In this document: positions 46,692 through 57,180 of the stretch, in pieces
How the letters are laid out: every line of letters starts with the position of its first letter
Position numbering within the stretch: the first letter of the stretch is position 1
NCBI RefSeq assembly: GCF_022539505.1
Contig: NC_061510.1
Span: 35,861,047-35,925,046, forward strand
From: Lolium rigidum
Taxonomy: Eukaryota > Streptophyta > Magnoliopsida > Poales > Poaceae
Direction: 5' to 3'
Length of the DNA stretch: 64,000 bases
The notes under the pieces: generated by a model
What the model was told of the DNA's origin: nothing
Seen by the model: only the letters and a program-made list of their open reading frames with translations
Database searches by the model: none
Program-made: the position numbers and the translations under genes

Positions 46692-47429
46692 TTAATGATG
46701 CACTCGCAAGAAATAGTATGTGAAGCAAAAGAGAGCATCAAGAGGCAAATTCAAAACACATTTAAGTCTAACATGCTTCCTATGCATAGGAATCTTGTAA
46801 ATAAACAAGTTCATGAAGAGCAAAGTAACAAGCATAGGAAGATAAAACAAGTGTAGCTTCAAAAATTTCAGCACATAGAGAGGTGTTTTAGTAACATGAA
46901 AACTTCTACAACCATATTTTCCTCTCTCATAATAACTTTCAGTAGCAACATGAGCAAACTCAACAATATAACTATCACATAAAGCATTCTTATCATGAGT
47001 CTCATGCATAAAATTATTACTCTCCACATAGGCATAATCAATTTTATTAGTTGTAGTGGGAGCAAATTCAACAAAGTAGCTATCATTATTATTCTCATCA
47101 AGTGTAGGAGGCATAGTATAATCACAACAAAATTTACTCTCAGCAGTAAGTGGCACAAAAAGACCACTATCATTATCATCATCAGAAATAGGAGGCAAAG
47201 TATCATCAAAGAAAATTTTCTCCTCAATGCTTGGGGGACTAAAAATATCATGAAAACCAGCTTCCCCAAGCTTAGAACTTTCTATATCATTATCAACAAT
47301 GGTGTTCAAAGCGTTCATACTAATATTACTACCGGCATGCAAAGAAGATTTCATAGGTTTTTTAATTTTCGCATCAAACAATCCATGTTTTAAATCGGGA
47401 AATAGAATAAGAAGCTCACTCTTGTACAT
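46692..47429 (-). CDS. leader ORF of the non-autonomous LTR element (245 aa)
   Basis: Starts MYKSELLILFPDLKHGLFDA about 130 bp after the primer-binding site. The middle is acidic and Asn/Asp-rich (SDDDNDSGLFVPLTAESKF), and the C-terminal third is hydrophobic with a possible membrane segment (LFYLPMLVTLLFMNLFIYK). I recognise the type as an ORF common in Triticeae retrotransposon copies, but know no function. It shows no gag or pol motif. Two other frames overlap it with Leu/Ile-rich translations and are shadows. Confidence 0.5.
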   Translation of the reverse strand: MYKSELLILFPDLKHGLFDAKIKKPMKSSLHAGSNISMNALNTIVDNDIESSKLGEAGFHDIFSPPSIEEKIFFDDTLPPISDDDNDSGLFVPLTAESKFCCDYTMPPTLDENNNDSYFVEFAPTTTNKIDYAYVESNNFMHETHDKNALCDSYIVEFAHVATESYYERGKYGCRSFHVTKTPLYVLKFLKLHLFYLPMLVTLLFMNLFIYKIPMHRKHVRLKCVLNLPLDALFCFTYYFLRVHH

Positions 47430-47562
47430 TATGCCAAACTAGTGTAAACAAGAAACAACAAGATGCAATTGCGGGATCTAAAGGAAATAGCTTTGAGCAC
47501 ACACACAACGGCGCCGAGAAAAATACTTTACCGAGACCGTAGTATGAGAGCCTTTTACCTTT

Positions 47563-47582
47563 CCTCCCGGCAACGGCGCCGA
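47563..47582 (-). other. primer-binding site region
   Basis: Minus strand TCGGCGCCGTTGCCGGGAGG, 10 nt inside the 5' LTR. The usual form in cereal gypsy elements is TGGCGCCGTTGCCGGGGAGG. A second similar phrase occurs at 47506-47520. Confidence 0.7.
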
Positions 47583-47592
47583 GAAAAGTGCT

Positions 47593-49238
47593 TGATGTCT
47601 ACGGGAGCTTCTATTCTTGTAGGCAGTGTTGGGCCTCCAAGAGCGAGAGGTTTGTAGAACAGCGACAAGTTTCCCTTAAGTGGATACCCAAGGTTTATCG
47701 AACTCGGGGAGGAAGAGGTCAAAGATATCCCTCTCATGCAACCACTGCAACCACAAAGCAAGAAGTCTCTTGTGTCCCCAACACACCTAATAGGTGCACT
47801 AGTTCGGCGAAGAGATAGTGAAATACGAGGTGGTATAAATAAGTATGAGCAGTAGCAACGGTGCCGAGAAAAGTGCTTGGCGTGTAGTTGATGGTGGTGG
47901 TATTGCGGCGGTAGTAACGCGATAAAACGGTAAACAAGCGGTAGTAACTCGGCGGTAGTAACGCAGCGGTAGTAAACAAGCGGTAGTAACTCAGCGGTAT
48001 TTAGGAACAAGGCCTAGGGATTACACTTTCACTAGTGGACACTCTCAACATTGATCACATAACGAGAATAGATAAATGCATACTCTACACTTTTGTTGGA
48101 TGATGAACACATTGCGTAGGATTACACGAACCCTCAATGCCGGAGTTAACAAGCTCCACAATAATGCTCATGTTTAAGTAACCTTTAGTGTAAGATAGAT
48201 CAACGCTACTAAACCAAGTACTAGCATAGCATGCACCTCTGTCACCTTCATGCATATGTAGGAGGAATAGATCACATCAATATTATCATAGCAATAGTTA
48301 ACTCCATAATCTACAAGAGATCATGATCATAGCACAAACCAAGTACTAACACGGTGCACGCGCTTGTCACCTTTGCACACATGCGGGAGGAATAAACTAC
48401 TTTAATAACAAATCACTAGAGTAGCACATGGATAAATTGTGATACAACATGCTGCAATCTTAAAGAGATATAAATAAGCACCTCACTATGCCATTCAATG
48501 AGTAAGTATTCTGTGAAATCTAGCCTAAGAGACCCACACGGTGCACACACTCGTCACCTTTACACACGTGGGACGAGGAGTCTCCGGAGATCACATAAGT
48601 AAAACTCACTTGACTAGCATAATGACATCTAGATTACAAGCATCATCATATGAATCTCAATCATGTAAGGCAGCTCATGAGATTATTGTATTGAAACTAC
48701 ATAGGAGAGAGATGAACCACATAGCTACCGGTACGGCCCGAGCCTCGATGGAGAACTACTCCCTCCTCATGGGAGCAGCAGCGGTGATGAAGATGGCGGT
48801 GGAGATGGCAGCGGTGTCGATGGAGAAGCCTTCCGGGGGCACTTCCCCGCTCCGGCGGCGTGCCGGAACAGAGATCCTGTCCCCCAGATCTTGGCTTCGC
48901 GATGGCGGCGGCTGCGGCGGGTTTACGTAGGTTTCGTCAATTGGTATCGGGTTTTCGATCCGGGGGCTTCTTATAGGCGAAGAGGCGGCGCGGGAGGGTC
49001 GAAGGGCGGGCCACACCCTAGGGCGGCGCGGCCCCCTCAGGCCGCGCCGGGGTGTGGTGTGGTGGCCCCGTGGCTCCCCTGCGGTCCTTCCGGGTGTTCT
49101 GGATGCTTCGGGTGAAAATAGGAACTTTGGCGTTGATTTCGTCCGATTCCGAGAATATTTCGTTACTAGGATTTACGAAACCAAAAACAGCGAGAAAACG
49201 AGGAGCGGCACTTCGGCATCTTGTTAATAGGTTAGTTC
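47593..49238 (-). repeat. 5' LTR of the non-autonomous element (end in gap)
   Basis: TGATGTCTACGGGAGCTTC onward, collinear with 42492-44133. Its last part (about 100 bp in the partner LTR) falls in the N-run. Confidence 0.85.
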
Positions 49239-49338
49239 NNNNNNNNNNNNNNNNNNNNNNNNNNNNNNNNNNNNNNNNNNNNNNNNNNNNNNNNNNNNNN
49301 NNNNNNNNNNNNNNNNNNNNNNNNNNNNNNNNNNNNNN
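49239..49338. other. assembly gap (100 N)
   Basis: It interrupts the 5' LTR about 100 bp before its expected outer end and joins it to a different LTR, so further sequence, including the target duplication, may be missing. Confidence 0.95.
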
Positions 49339-49541
49339 ACATATGTATCTTCATAACCGATGATCTTGATGCCAATACCCAAGGTATACCTTTATCTTCA
49401 TGGCATCCATACTTGAATCCAACACATGGAATACAAGTAGTACCTATGGAATATTCCTTCATATAAACTCAATGAAAACATTAGTCCATAGGGGTTGTCA
49501 TTAATTACCAAAACCACACATAGGGGCAATGTACCCTTACA
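49339..49541 (-). repeat. 5' end of a further LTR
   Basis: On the minus strand it starts TGTAAGGGTACATTGCCCC at 49541, exactly where the Harbinger reading frame stops, and runs into the gap. It resembles a repeat common in Triticeae (phrase GGTTGTCATTAATTACCAAA on the plus strand). Confidence 0.6.
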
Positions 49542-49742
49542 ATGTCCCTCCATCCTCTCCCGGGGCTTTGACTTCTTTCTCCCCGATCTTGATCCTCCGC
49601 GGCGCGGCCTCTTCCTCTTCTCCGCCTCGGCGTCAAGCATGTCCTGGAGGGACGCAATGATCAGCAAATGCTCCCGGAGGTCATCGTCGAAGGCTCGTTC
49701 GTCCTCCAGCAGTAGGGCAAGCATCTCGTCATCGCTATCCAT
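49542..49742 (-). pseudogene. Harbinger transposase, N-terminal part
   Basis: ATG at 49742 then MDSDDEMLALLLEDERAFDD, a stretch LREHLLIIASLQDMLDAEAE and a basic segment KRPRRGGSRSGRKKSKPRER ending MEGH, where the LTR begins. The acidic then basic N-terminus is that of Triticeae Harbinger transposases; the next residues of the protein are found at 41720 after a loss of roughly ten codons. Confidence 0.8.
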
Positions 49743-50283
49743 GTCTGAAGCAAAATCAATGGTTAAAATTGCACTGCGGCAGATGAGGCAACGAACATCG
49801 ACCAATCACGCCTACCTGGCAAGTCGTCGAGCACCTTCTGTGCGTGGAGGTGGGGCGGATTTGACGCCGTGTTTTGGGACGCGCTGGCGAAGCGGCGGCG
49901 GCGGAACAACCGGCGAGAGTGCCAGCCGCGACGACGCTACTGACTCTTAGAAAAGATCAGCCGTCGAAACGGCCGGCAAATCCAGCGGAGGGGTAGGAGG
50001 CGCGGGAGGGAAGGAACGACAAGAAAAAAGGCGCGAACCAACGGTTTATGGAAATATTCACCGACATGTGGGAGCTCGCCTCGCTTTTCGTTGTGTCCGA
50101 CGTGCCCGGAGCATCCTCTGTGGGGCGGGAACAGGCTCGAAGCACCGGACAAAAACCGGCTTCGGGGGATGCAGCTGAGAACGTTATTTTTGTCCAGCGC
50201 GCCCTAAATCCATTTCGGAGAGTTTGGGGAGGCGACTAGAGTCGGATGGCGACGGGACCGGAGCCGAGGGAGGCGCGCCTCCG
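49743..50283. other. Harbinger 5' region and PRAT upstream region
   Basis: GC-rich, with GGCGCGCTGGACAAAAATAA and TTTTTGTCCGGTGCTTCGA phrases (minus strand) like the outer end of a Harbinger element. If so, the element ends near 50205, within about 80 bp of the PRAT start codon. No target duplication could be fixed. Confidence 0.4.
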
Positions 50284-51784
50284 ATGCCTCTCGCCGCCGC
50301 CCCAGTCGTCTGCGCCCTCCGTTCCGTGGGAGACTTCGCCGGTGGCGCATTCGTCGGATCTGTAGTTGGATATGGTATTTCTCCACAACCCGTCGTCTTC
50401 GTTTCCTAGATTATTCTAATTTACACCGCTGAATTCATCATCCCTGATGTTGCTGTCTCGACTTTTATCTAATTTTGGAGTTCAGTTCTCCTAAGGGCAT
50501 CTCGAATTTTCTTTGCCTTGGTGTCTCCAGTTCATGACTTACATTACTTGTCTCCTTGAGCTACTTTTCCAGGACAAGGTTTGTTTACTAAGAAGGGCTT
50601 CAAGGGCTCATTAAACAATGCAGGGTCTTCTGCTAAGGTTATATGTGCATCTTGCTTGTATGAATATTTATTATCGCAGGGAAACTGTGCTACCCCTTTC
50701 CAGACAGCTTACTCGTGATAGAAAATTCTTGGATTAGACTTTTGCAGTTCTCTCTGGTGTCCAGAGTTTGGTGGTGTGCTAGCTGAGAAAGCTGCGTGGA
50801 AAAGATGATAGTATATTTCTTATCTGACCATTTATCTGTCTAAATCAGGGGTTAATGTTTGACATGAATTGAGGTGTTCCTTTGGCAGTTGTTAATGCTG
50901 GCGTTGCTGGGTGCTGTACTGGCCTTGCTTTAAGCTTTCCGGGTATAGTTACATTTAACTGACTTGATTTTCAGAGCCCACTATTGTAAGATCTTTAATA
51001 TGGAATTATTATAGTGCTACATGGTATCAGGCAGCATAATGAATATTTTTGGTCAGTGGTTGCGAAGTTTTTTTTTTCTGTTTTTTGTCTTCAATTTTTG
51101 GTGATCAGATTGCTATGCATATTACGTCGTTACACTTGGTTGCCTAAGTAGATCATCTCTGTAAACATGTAGCAGCGTGGAAGTGCTAGTGTTGGTAAAT
51201 CCACTTATACTCTGTGTATAGTTTACATACCTTTGTACTGCATATGCTTATGGCTGTATTTATGTTAATGCACATTCCAATGATACGTAAGCAAGGTATT
51301 TCGGGTCCTTTATTGGGAAGGCATTTCATAGAGCATTCTCATTTTCTCATATACTATCATATAGGGTAGGTTGTGGTATGTCATTGCTACAGGTATGGGG
51401 GTATTGTAAATGTTATTTGGATGCATGGATTATTGGATAGCACCTTGTGAAACCACTTGCTTTATTAACATTAAGATTAGGATAATCATTTGTAATTGGT
51501 GAACTTTGTAATGCCTATTTGGGTGTGCTTCCAGTTCTTGATTTAATTTGAAGTTCTGCCTATTTAGAGGACTAACGTGAGAAATAAAGCTGCGGTTACT
51601 GATTCCTTCTCGTAGTAGCTGTAGACTTTCAGTAAAGTTAAGTGCCGACATGTATCGTATCTAAGAAATTCAGAAAATCAAGTCAACCTTATCCATCAGG
51701 ATAAATAAGCGAAGTCTTGTACCCACTGGACAAGACGGTCCTAGTTATAGGTGGCCCTCGAAAAAATAACTCAGCTATAGCTCA

Positions 51785-52069
51785 GAGCAAGTTCAATAGT
51801 AGAGCCAACTGTTGGCTATAAGCTAAGTGTCATGTCATCTATAGTCATCTTAGAGCCAACATGTACAATAGTGAGCTATAAAATTGTACTACTTTATTAG
51901 TGCATGGCCCACTATTTACTCTCACATAGTGCCTAGGAGCACGTGCTAGAGCTAGCTCTTGCATAAGAGCCCACTCCTCTTCTCTCTCCTCCTCTCTCTT
52001 CTCCAACTAGGCAACAATATATTATTTTAATCCTTATAGCCAGCTGACTAGGACTTATTGTACTTGCTC
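51785..52069. mobile_element. Tourist-like MITE in PRAT intron 4 (copy 1)
   Basis: 285 bp, GAGCAAGTTCAATAG...TATTGTACTTGCTC, flanked by TCA on both sides. Homologous to copy 2 at 52264-52547 in opposite orientation. Confidence 0.75.
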
Positions 52070-52238
52070 TCATGACTGCACAGCTTGTGCAGTTGCAAGG
52101 TCCAGTTAAGCTGGATTGCTCATGCATCTCTCGTGCTCCTGATTTGCATACTTTATCCAGGACAACTTTCTGTTGCTAATATAATCGTGCACCATAAATG
52201 TACCATGGTATTCAGTTTCATGATGTGTTCAATGCTCA

Positions 52239-52799
52239 GACTGCTCATAGTGGGAGTAACTTAGAGCAAGTACAATAGAGTCCAGTCAGCTGACTATAAG
52301 ACATTAAATATTATATTTTAGATGAGTTGGAGGAGAGAGAAGAAGAGAGAGAAGGGAGGTGGGCTACTATGCAATAGCCAGCTCTTGCACGTGCTCCTAG
52401 GCACCTTGTGAGAGTGAAAGGTGGGTCATATATTAGTGAAGTACTACATTCTTATAGCCAACTATTGTACATGTTAGCTATATAATGACTACAAATGATA
52501 TGACATCTTGTTATAGCCAACAGTTGGTTATACTATTGGAATTGCTCTTAGCTAGTAACATCACACAACCCAAGGCATTTTGGTGATATGGCATGACAAT
52601 GAATGAAGAAAGAGAGTGAGGTGATAACTAGGTATGTTACCATAACATCACACACCCCAAGATAAGTTGAGTCTACACCATAGTAAATGACACAATGCAT
52701 GACACCATATATTAGTTACTACCCACTATGAAGGTAGTAACTTAAACTAGTAACATATGTCATGTTACTAGTCTAAGTTACTCCCCACTATGACTAGCC
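52239..52799. mobile_element. MITE hosting a nested MITE, PRAT intron 4
   Basis: Outer ends CTCATAGTGGGAGTAACTTA and its inverse TAAGTTACTCCCCACTATGA, flanked by TCA (52236-52238 and 52800-52802). Its left arm is split by the copy-2 MITE; removing that and one TTA gives a continuous GTAACTTAGCTAGTAAC. Confidence 0.75.
52264..52547. mobile_element. Tourist-like MITE in PRAT intron 4 (copy 2, nested, inverted)
   Basis: 284 bp, GAGCAAGTACAATAGAGTCC...GGAATTGCTC with a TTA duplication (52261-52263 and 52548-52550), the classical Tourist length and sequence. Inverted relative to copy 1. Confidence 0.82.
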
Positions 52800-53379
52800 T
52801 CATGCATCAGTAGTGTTGATGGCTAAGCTTGTGATACGTTAGACACATTGTTATTCATAACACATCTCTTGTAAGTTCACACTTCATTTCTCTGTTGCTT
52901 TACTGGCACATATGTTCAGTCATCACCGAATTGCATTATATTTCAGTATTCAAGTGTCTTAAGGAATTGTATGGCACATGTACCCAGTTAGCCTTGTAAG
53001 AAGATAGATATGCGTGAACACTGAAATGATATTTCAAGATAGGACTTCTCTACATTGAGATCATTTACGTATGTGCGCCCCAAATTGATTTAGAGTCCCT
53101 CATAAATAACTTCATTACATGGTTGTTTCTCTTAATCCAGGAGCGCCTCAAGCGTTGCTTCAGAGCTGCACCACCTTTGCAGCATTCTCCTGCACAATGG
53201 AGGGGCTGAACAAGCAGCAGGCTGCGATGGCGCACGTGCTCGGCGGGAACGCCTTGACCTTTGCCCACAAGAAACGTGGTGTTCTCCCGCCCTTCACGCT
53301 TCCACCAATTCTTGATGCTTCAGATGCTGTATCTTTGTGCTGCCAGATGCTAGTAAAGCCTAAGCACTAGACAACATCA

Positions 53380-53413
53380 CATATATATATATATAGAGAG
53401 AGGGAGAGAGAGA
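53380..53413 (+). repeat. (AT)n-(GA)n microsatellite after the PRAT stop codon
   Basis: ATATATATATATAT followed by GAGAGAGGGAGAGAGAGA, in the presumed 3' UTR. Confidence 0.9.
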
Positions 53414-54031
53414 TCCTCTATATTCGATAAACCGGTCTCCTTAGCATATGTAAATTTTGCTTTAGGACACGTCAACTTCGTGGTAGAGTTGCTTCCAGGC
53501 ATTGAAGATAAAATTTATGTAAATTTGGTTTGGCGTTTTAGCTTTTATGCAACCACTGCATGTGTTCGCCTACATGAGAAAGGACAACTAGGGCACTATG
53601 TTGACAAATGCAAATGTTTGCACACAAATGTCTTTGGTTGCCCTTCGATTTGGTTTGTTTATTTGCTTTTAGATTCGTGCTCAAATAACATTAAGTTTTG
53701 TTGTGTTTTGAAAATCTGAATCGTAATGATTGGCGGCGAAATCTAATGTTTTCTTGCACACGGGACGTCAATCGCCGCTCTCTTTGCAGTAGCATCTTTA
53801 CTGAACTGTCGTCTGTGCCAAATAAATAGTGACACTTCGATGTCAGTTATCGCATCTTCAGTTTTAATTTACAAGCTGAGGAGCAACTGGCTGTCTCGCA
53901 AACTTTTTCTTGGTGAAAATTGGCTGTGTCGCGAACTAACTGAACTGGCTCGCTACCAAAACTGCCAGTCATCGTTGAGTCAAACTGCAGATCACAACTC
54001 CTTGAGGACCAGAGGTGTAGAGCTAAAAGAT
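53414..54031. other. intergenic between two converging genes
   Basis: Holds the 3' ends of PRAT (plus) and the CCCH/WD40 gene (minus). The minus-strand stop TGA is at 54032-54034. Nothing else recognised. Confidence 0.5.
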
Positions 54032-55404
54032 TCAAGCTTGTGCTTCAGCTGCTGCACCGCCAGCAGGCGCCCACTTAGCCACTCTGATCTCGCCGGACTC
54101 GTTTCCGGTGAAGACCATGCCGGGTGTCCTGAGCGACATTGCCGTGACCTCGCCATCGCAGCGAATCTGCCCTCTTCTCTTGAATGATGGGAGGTCGTAG
54201 ACACGGACAACGCCATCACCGCGCGCGACGAGCAGCACGGGCTTCTTGTTGGCGTCGTGCGTCCCATCCATGCTGACCACTCGCTGGCCTTCTTCCTTGT
54301 GAGTGTAGTGCACCTCGAGCTCGAGGTCGTCGTCGCCGTGATCTGGCTTCGATCTCCAGACCTTCACGGTGCCGTCGTCGGACGAGGAGAGCAGGAACCG
54401 GTCCCAGCACAGCAGCGCGGTGATCCTGGACACGTGGCCGGCGAAGCTGAGGATGCACCGGCGGGTCTCGAGGTCCCAGACCTTGATGCCGCCGTCCGCC
54501 GAGCCGGAGTAGAGCGCGCCCTTCCCCTGCGCGAGCGACGCGACGGCGTGCCCCTCGTGGCCGGTGAGCGCGGCAACCTCGTCGAAGCGCTGGTGTTCTC
54601 GGTCTAGCCTCCAAATGTAGATGGCGCCGTCCTCCGCGCCGGCGAAGAGGCGCTCGTCATCCTCGGCGAGCAGGGTAGTAATCTGTACGCCGGCGGGCAG
54701 CCGCAGCTGGAGTTCCTTGCCGCTCCCCGTGTGGAGCGCCTTTACGGCGCCGCGCACCCCGACGAGCACCCACGGGCCCATGGCGATCAGGCGGCCCACC
54801 TCGTCTTCGTGGGCCGGCGCGACGTGAACGCACTTCCCGGTGCCGCAGTCCCAGGCGCGCACCGTGCCGTCCAGGCTGCCGGAGAACAGCGTGCCCGACC
54901 CTTCCGGCACCGCGACGCCGGTGATCGCCTTGGCGTGGCCCTCGAGCCGCGCCACGCCGCGGATGCCCTCGCCAGCGCACCACGCGCCGCCGCCGCCACC
55001 GGGTTCTTCTTCTTGTTCTTGGGCGCGGCAGCCGCGCTTCGGAGGCGGCGGCGCCTGCTCTTCCTGCTCCGCGTGGCGCTTCGGAGGCGGCGGCACCTGC
55101 CGGCCCTGCTCCGCGTGGCGATTCGTCGTCGGCGGCGGCGGGACCGAAGGAACCGCGGCATTGGTGGTTGTGGGGCTTGGGCTGGGGATTTGGGAGGAAG
55201 TGTTGACCCAGGTGTTGTTGCGCTTCTTGCGGGCGGCGGGCGCCGCCGGATCGCCGTGGAGGAACCGGCAGGGTTTCCGGCTGCAGTGTCCGGACTTCCA
55301 GTAGCGGCAGATGGGCGCCGGCGCGTCGCGCGAAGTACCGGGGTTGCCGCGGCTCAGCTGAGGAGAGGCGGCGGGCGGGAGGGAAGGCGCTGCACGGCCG
55401 CCAT
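54032..55404 (-). pseudogene. CCCH zinc finger / WD40 protein (ZFWD type), 5' frame broken
   Basis: A single long minus-strand frame encodes one CCCH finger (C-x7-C-x4-C-x3-H: CRYWKSGHCSRKPCRFLH, about 55256-55312), a Pro/Glu-rich linker with two repeats of PPPPKRHAEQ-like sequence, and a WD40 propeller of about six to seven blades (GTLFSGSLDGTVRAWD, GALYSGSADGGIKVWD, RFLLSSSDDGTVKVWR) ending at TGA 54034-54032. This is the ZFWD layout of plants, presumably RNA-binding with a protein-interaction platform. The finger frame has no ATG: the only good start (55404, MAAVQRLPSRPPPLLS) is in another frame and hits TGA after 16 codons. Removing TGAGC at the AGCTGAGC block would join MAAV...LLS to RGNPGTSRDAP. 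It may be a real lesion, a sequence error or unusual initiation. Confidence 0.8.
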
Positions 55405-57180
55405 GGAGGAAGGTGGCGATCGGGATCGATCTATGAATGGAAGGGGAATACGCGTTCGTTCGCTGGTGGCGTACGGGTTTGCTTCTATAGATCGGAAACT
55501 GCTCCGCGTCCGACTCCGCTTCGTGCTAGTACACCTGAACGCGGGATCCACTGCCCACTACTCAAATTTCAGAATAATACACTTGGGAGTACTACAAGTG
55601 TAGCGTACATGGCAGCTAGGACTGGACATAAAGTTCAAAGCTTTGGCCAGTTTAATGAGTGCTTGTTTGGTTGACTCGTTTGAGCTCGCTCATATTTCCT
55701 AACGAAGGTTGACGAGCTAAACAGTTGAGCCGGCCATGTTGGTGAGATATACTCGGTAAAAATCAAGTGTTGGGCGCTAGTACATTGATTGTTGGGTCCT
55801 TATGCTCATGGTCTATCTAAGGTGAGGCAAACACGAAACAACCAAGCCAATAGAGATCACAGCAATGACCGAGCGATCTAAGAGCATCTCTAAGCAATCC
55901 TTTATAATTTAGAGAAGCAAACAGTCGAGTATCCTTTAGAGGAGTATATTTGCTCCTCTAAAAAGTGTGGACTCTAAGTGAACCCCTAAACTTATTTTTC
56001 TAAAATTTATATTTACCTTATACATTTCGTCAAACCCTAAATGTTTGCACTAGGTATGCCCCTCGTAGAAAACAAATTCTCTTGTTAGATAGCTTTTTTC
56101 GGGACTTATGCACCTCTAACTGTTCCGAGGGTTCGCCTAGGTGTGTTTCGAGAATTAAAACCAAAAAAAGTTACTCCTCTAACCGATTATAAGGAATCAG
56201 TTAAAGATAATCTAATGAAGCAGCCGCCCTGCCTCTTCCTATCTTCTCGATCCAACTGATGGCCACAATGGGCTCCTAGGGTTGCCGCGCTCTCAACTGT
56301 TCGCTCGCCGATGGCCTCCCTAATCCAGCCAATTCACTCCATCCATCATTCTTGTCGGGACCTTCGCTCTCACCCGCGTCGATGCGTCTTCATGACTTCA
56401 TCCCTGCTCGTCGGGGCAATGGATCAGTGGAAGAAGCTGGCTTAGGGGCCACGTTGCTGCAGTTGGCGATTGTTTCAACAGAGACAAAGCGTCCGGGATC
56501 TGAATCTGCACGCGCACATCGAACACTGGATAGTCATGCTCAAGCAGAGGAGGGCCAAGCGCTGCTGGTGATTTAACCCTACAAATCAAACAAAATTAGT
56601 AAAAAGAAAATCCAAGGACTTGAATCCTCCAATAATCAATATGCAACCCCTCCGAACCAAAGAGAAACTTAGTTTTGAAAACAACTACGGTATATTGTGT
56701 CGAAAAATAGTTGTTTACATGTTTCCTCGGGTACGATGTTGAGCGCGCATACACCCCCAGCCACCATATCTTGGAAGAAGAAAAGAAGACATGATTTCAT
56801 CCTACCATATAGCCTAGCATCAGAATCAACGCGTAGTAAACATGTGGCACTTAGCGATTCAGTCTCAGGAAATATTTCCTCCTGAATTCTTAGAAGGCCT
56901 CACATTAAGTGTAATCATCATGCAGATAAAGCATGGCACAAGTTCGATTGAGTGCTTTTGATATATAAGGCGAAATTATAAATAGGAAGGACAAAGGAAA
57001 TAAAGTCATCTCCTTGACTCCTTCGTTGTCTCTGCACACAACTCCATATTTCTCCAAGACAACAGAAACCCAATTCTCACAACGGTATGAAGCTGTGTAT
57101 TAAGATACTACTAATACTAACACTCCTTTTACCAAAGCAGTCATATTAGAGGGTTTCAGCTAAGGATTCCCACAGATACA
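55405..57180. other. intergenic, no gene seen
   Basis: Contains the promoter of the CCCH/WD40 gene on the left and the 3' flank of the ankyrin gene on the right. A GAGCATCTCTAAGCAATCC phrase near 55882 is MITE-like, but I could not pair it with an inverted end. Confidence 0.4.

Larger units (their letters stand above)
42492..49338 (-). mobile_element. non-autonomous LTR element, same family as the solo LTR
   Basis: Two LTRs (42492-44237; 47593-49238 plus the gap) flank 3.36 kb. On the minus strand the 5' LTR ends GTAGACATCA at 47593, followed by a primer-binding site around GGCGCCGTTGCCGGGAGG (47563-47582). A purine tract AAGCTTGGGGATGC precedes the 3' LTR (44238-44251). The interior has only one ORF (46692-47429) and no gag, protease, RT or integrase. 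The left flank is ATACT; the right copy of the target duplication should lie in or beyond the gap and is not visible. Confidence 0.85.
50284..53370 (+). pseudogene. Tim17/Tim22/Tim23 (PRAT) family protein with in-frame stop
   Basis: Exons 50284-50374, 50573-50637, 50738-50810, 50889-50942 and 53141-53370 join in frame (513 nt, 170 residues). The product matches plant PRAT proteins of the At4g26670/At5g55510 type, small four-helix proteins of plastid/mitochondrial membranes: [83 protein letters not shown]. Codon 67 is TAG (50780-50782) where the family has Leu (VVC-Leu-L), so the copy would make about 66 residues. All splice sites look normal and the frame resumes, so a single T-to-A change, recent inactivation or a sequence error is likely. 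The start at 50284 is the only in-frame ATG; the N-terminus is short for the family. Confidence 0.85.

Noticed and set aside
53992..55603. Plus-strand ORF of 290 codons and other ORFs opposite the CCCH/WD40 gene
   Set aside because: Shadows of the high-GC minus-strand coding frame; the WD40 motifs fix the real strand.
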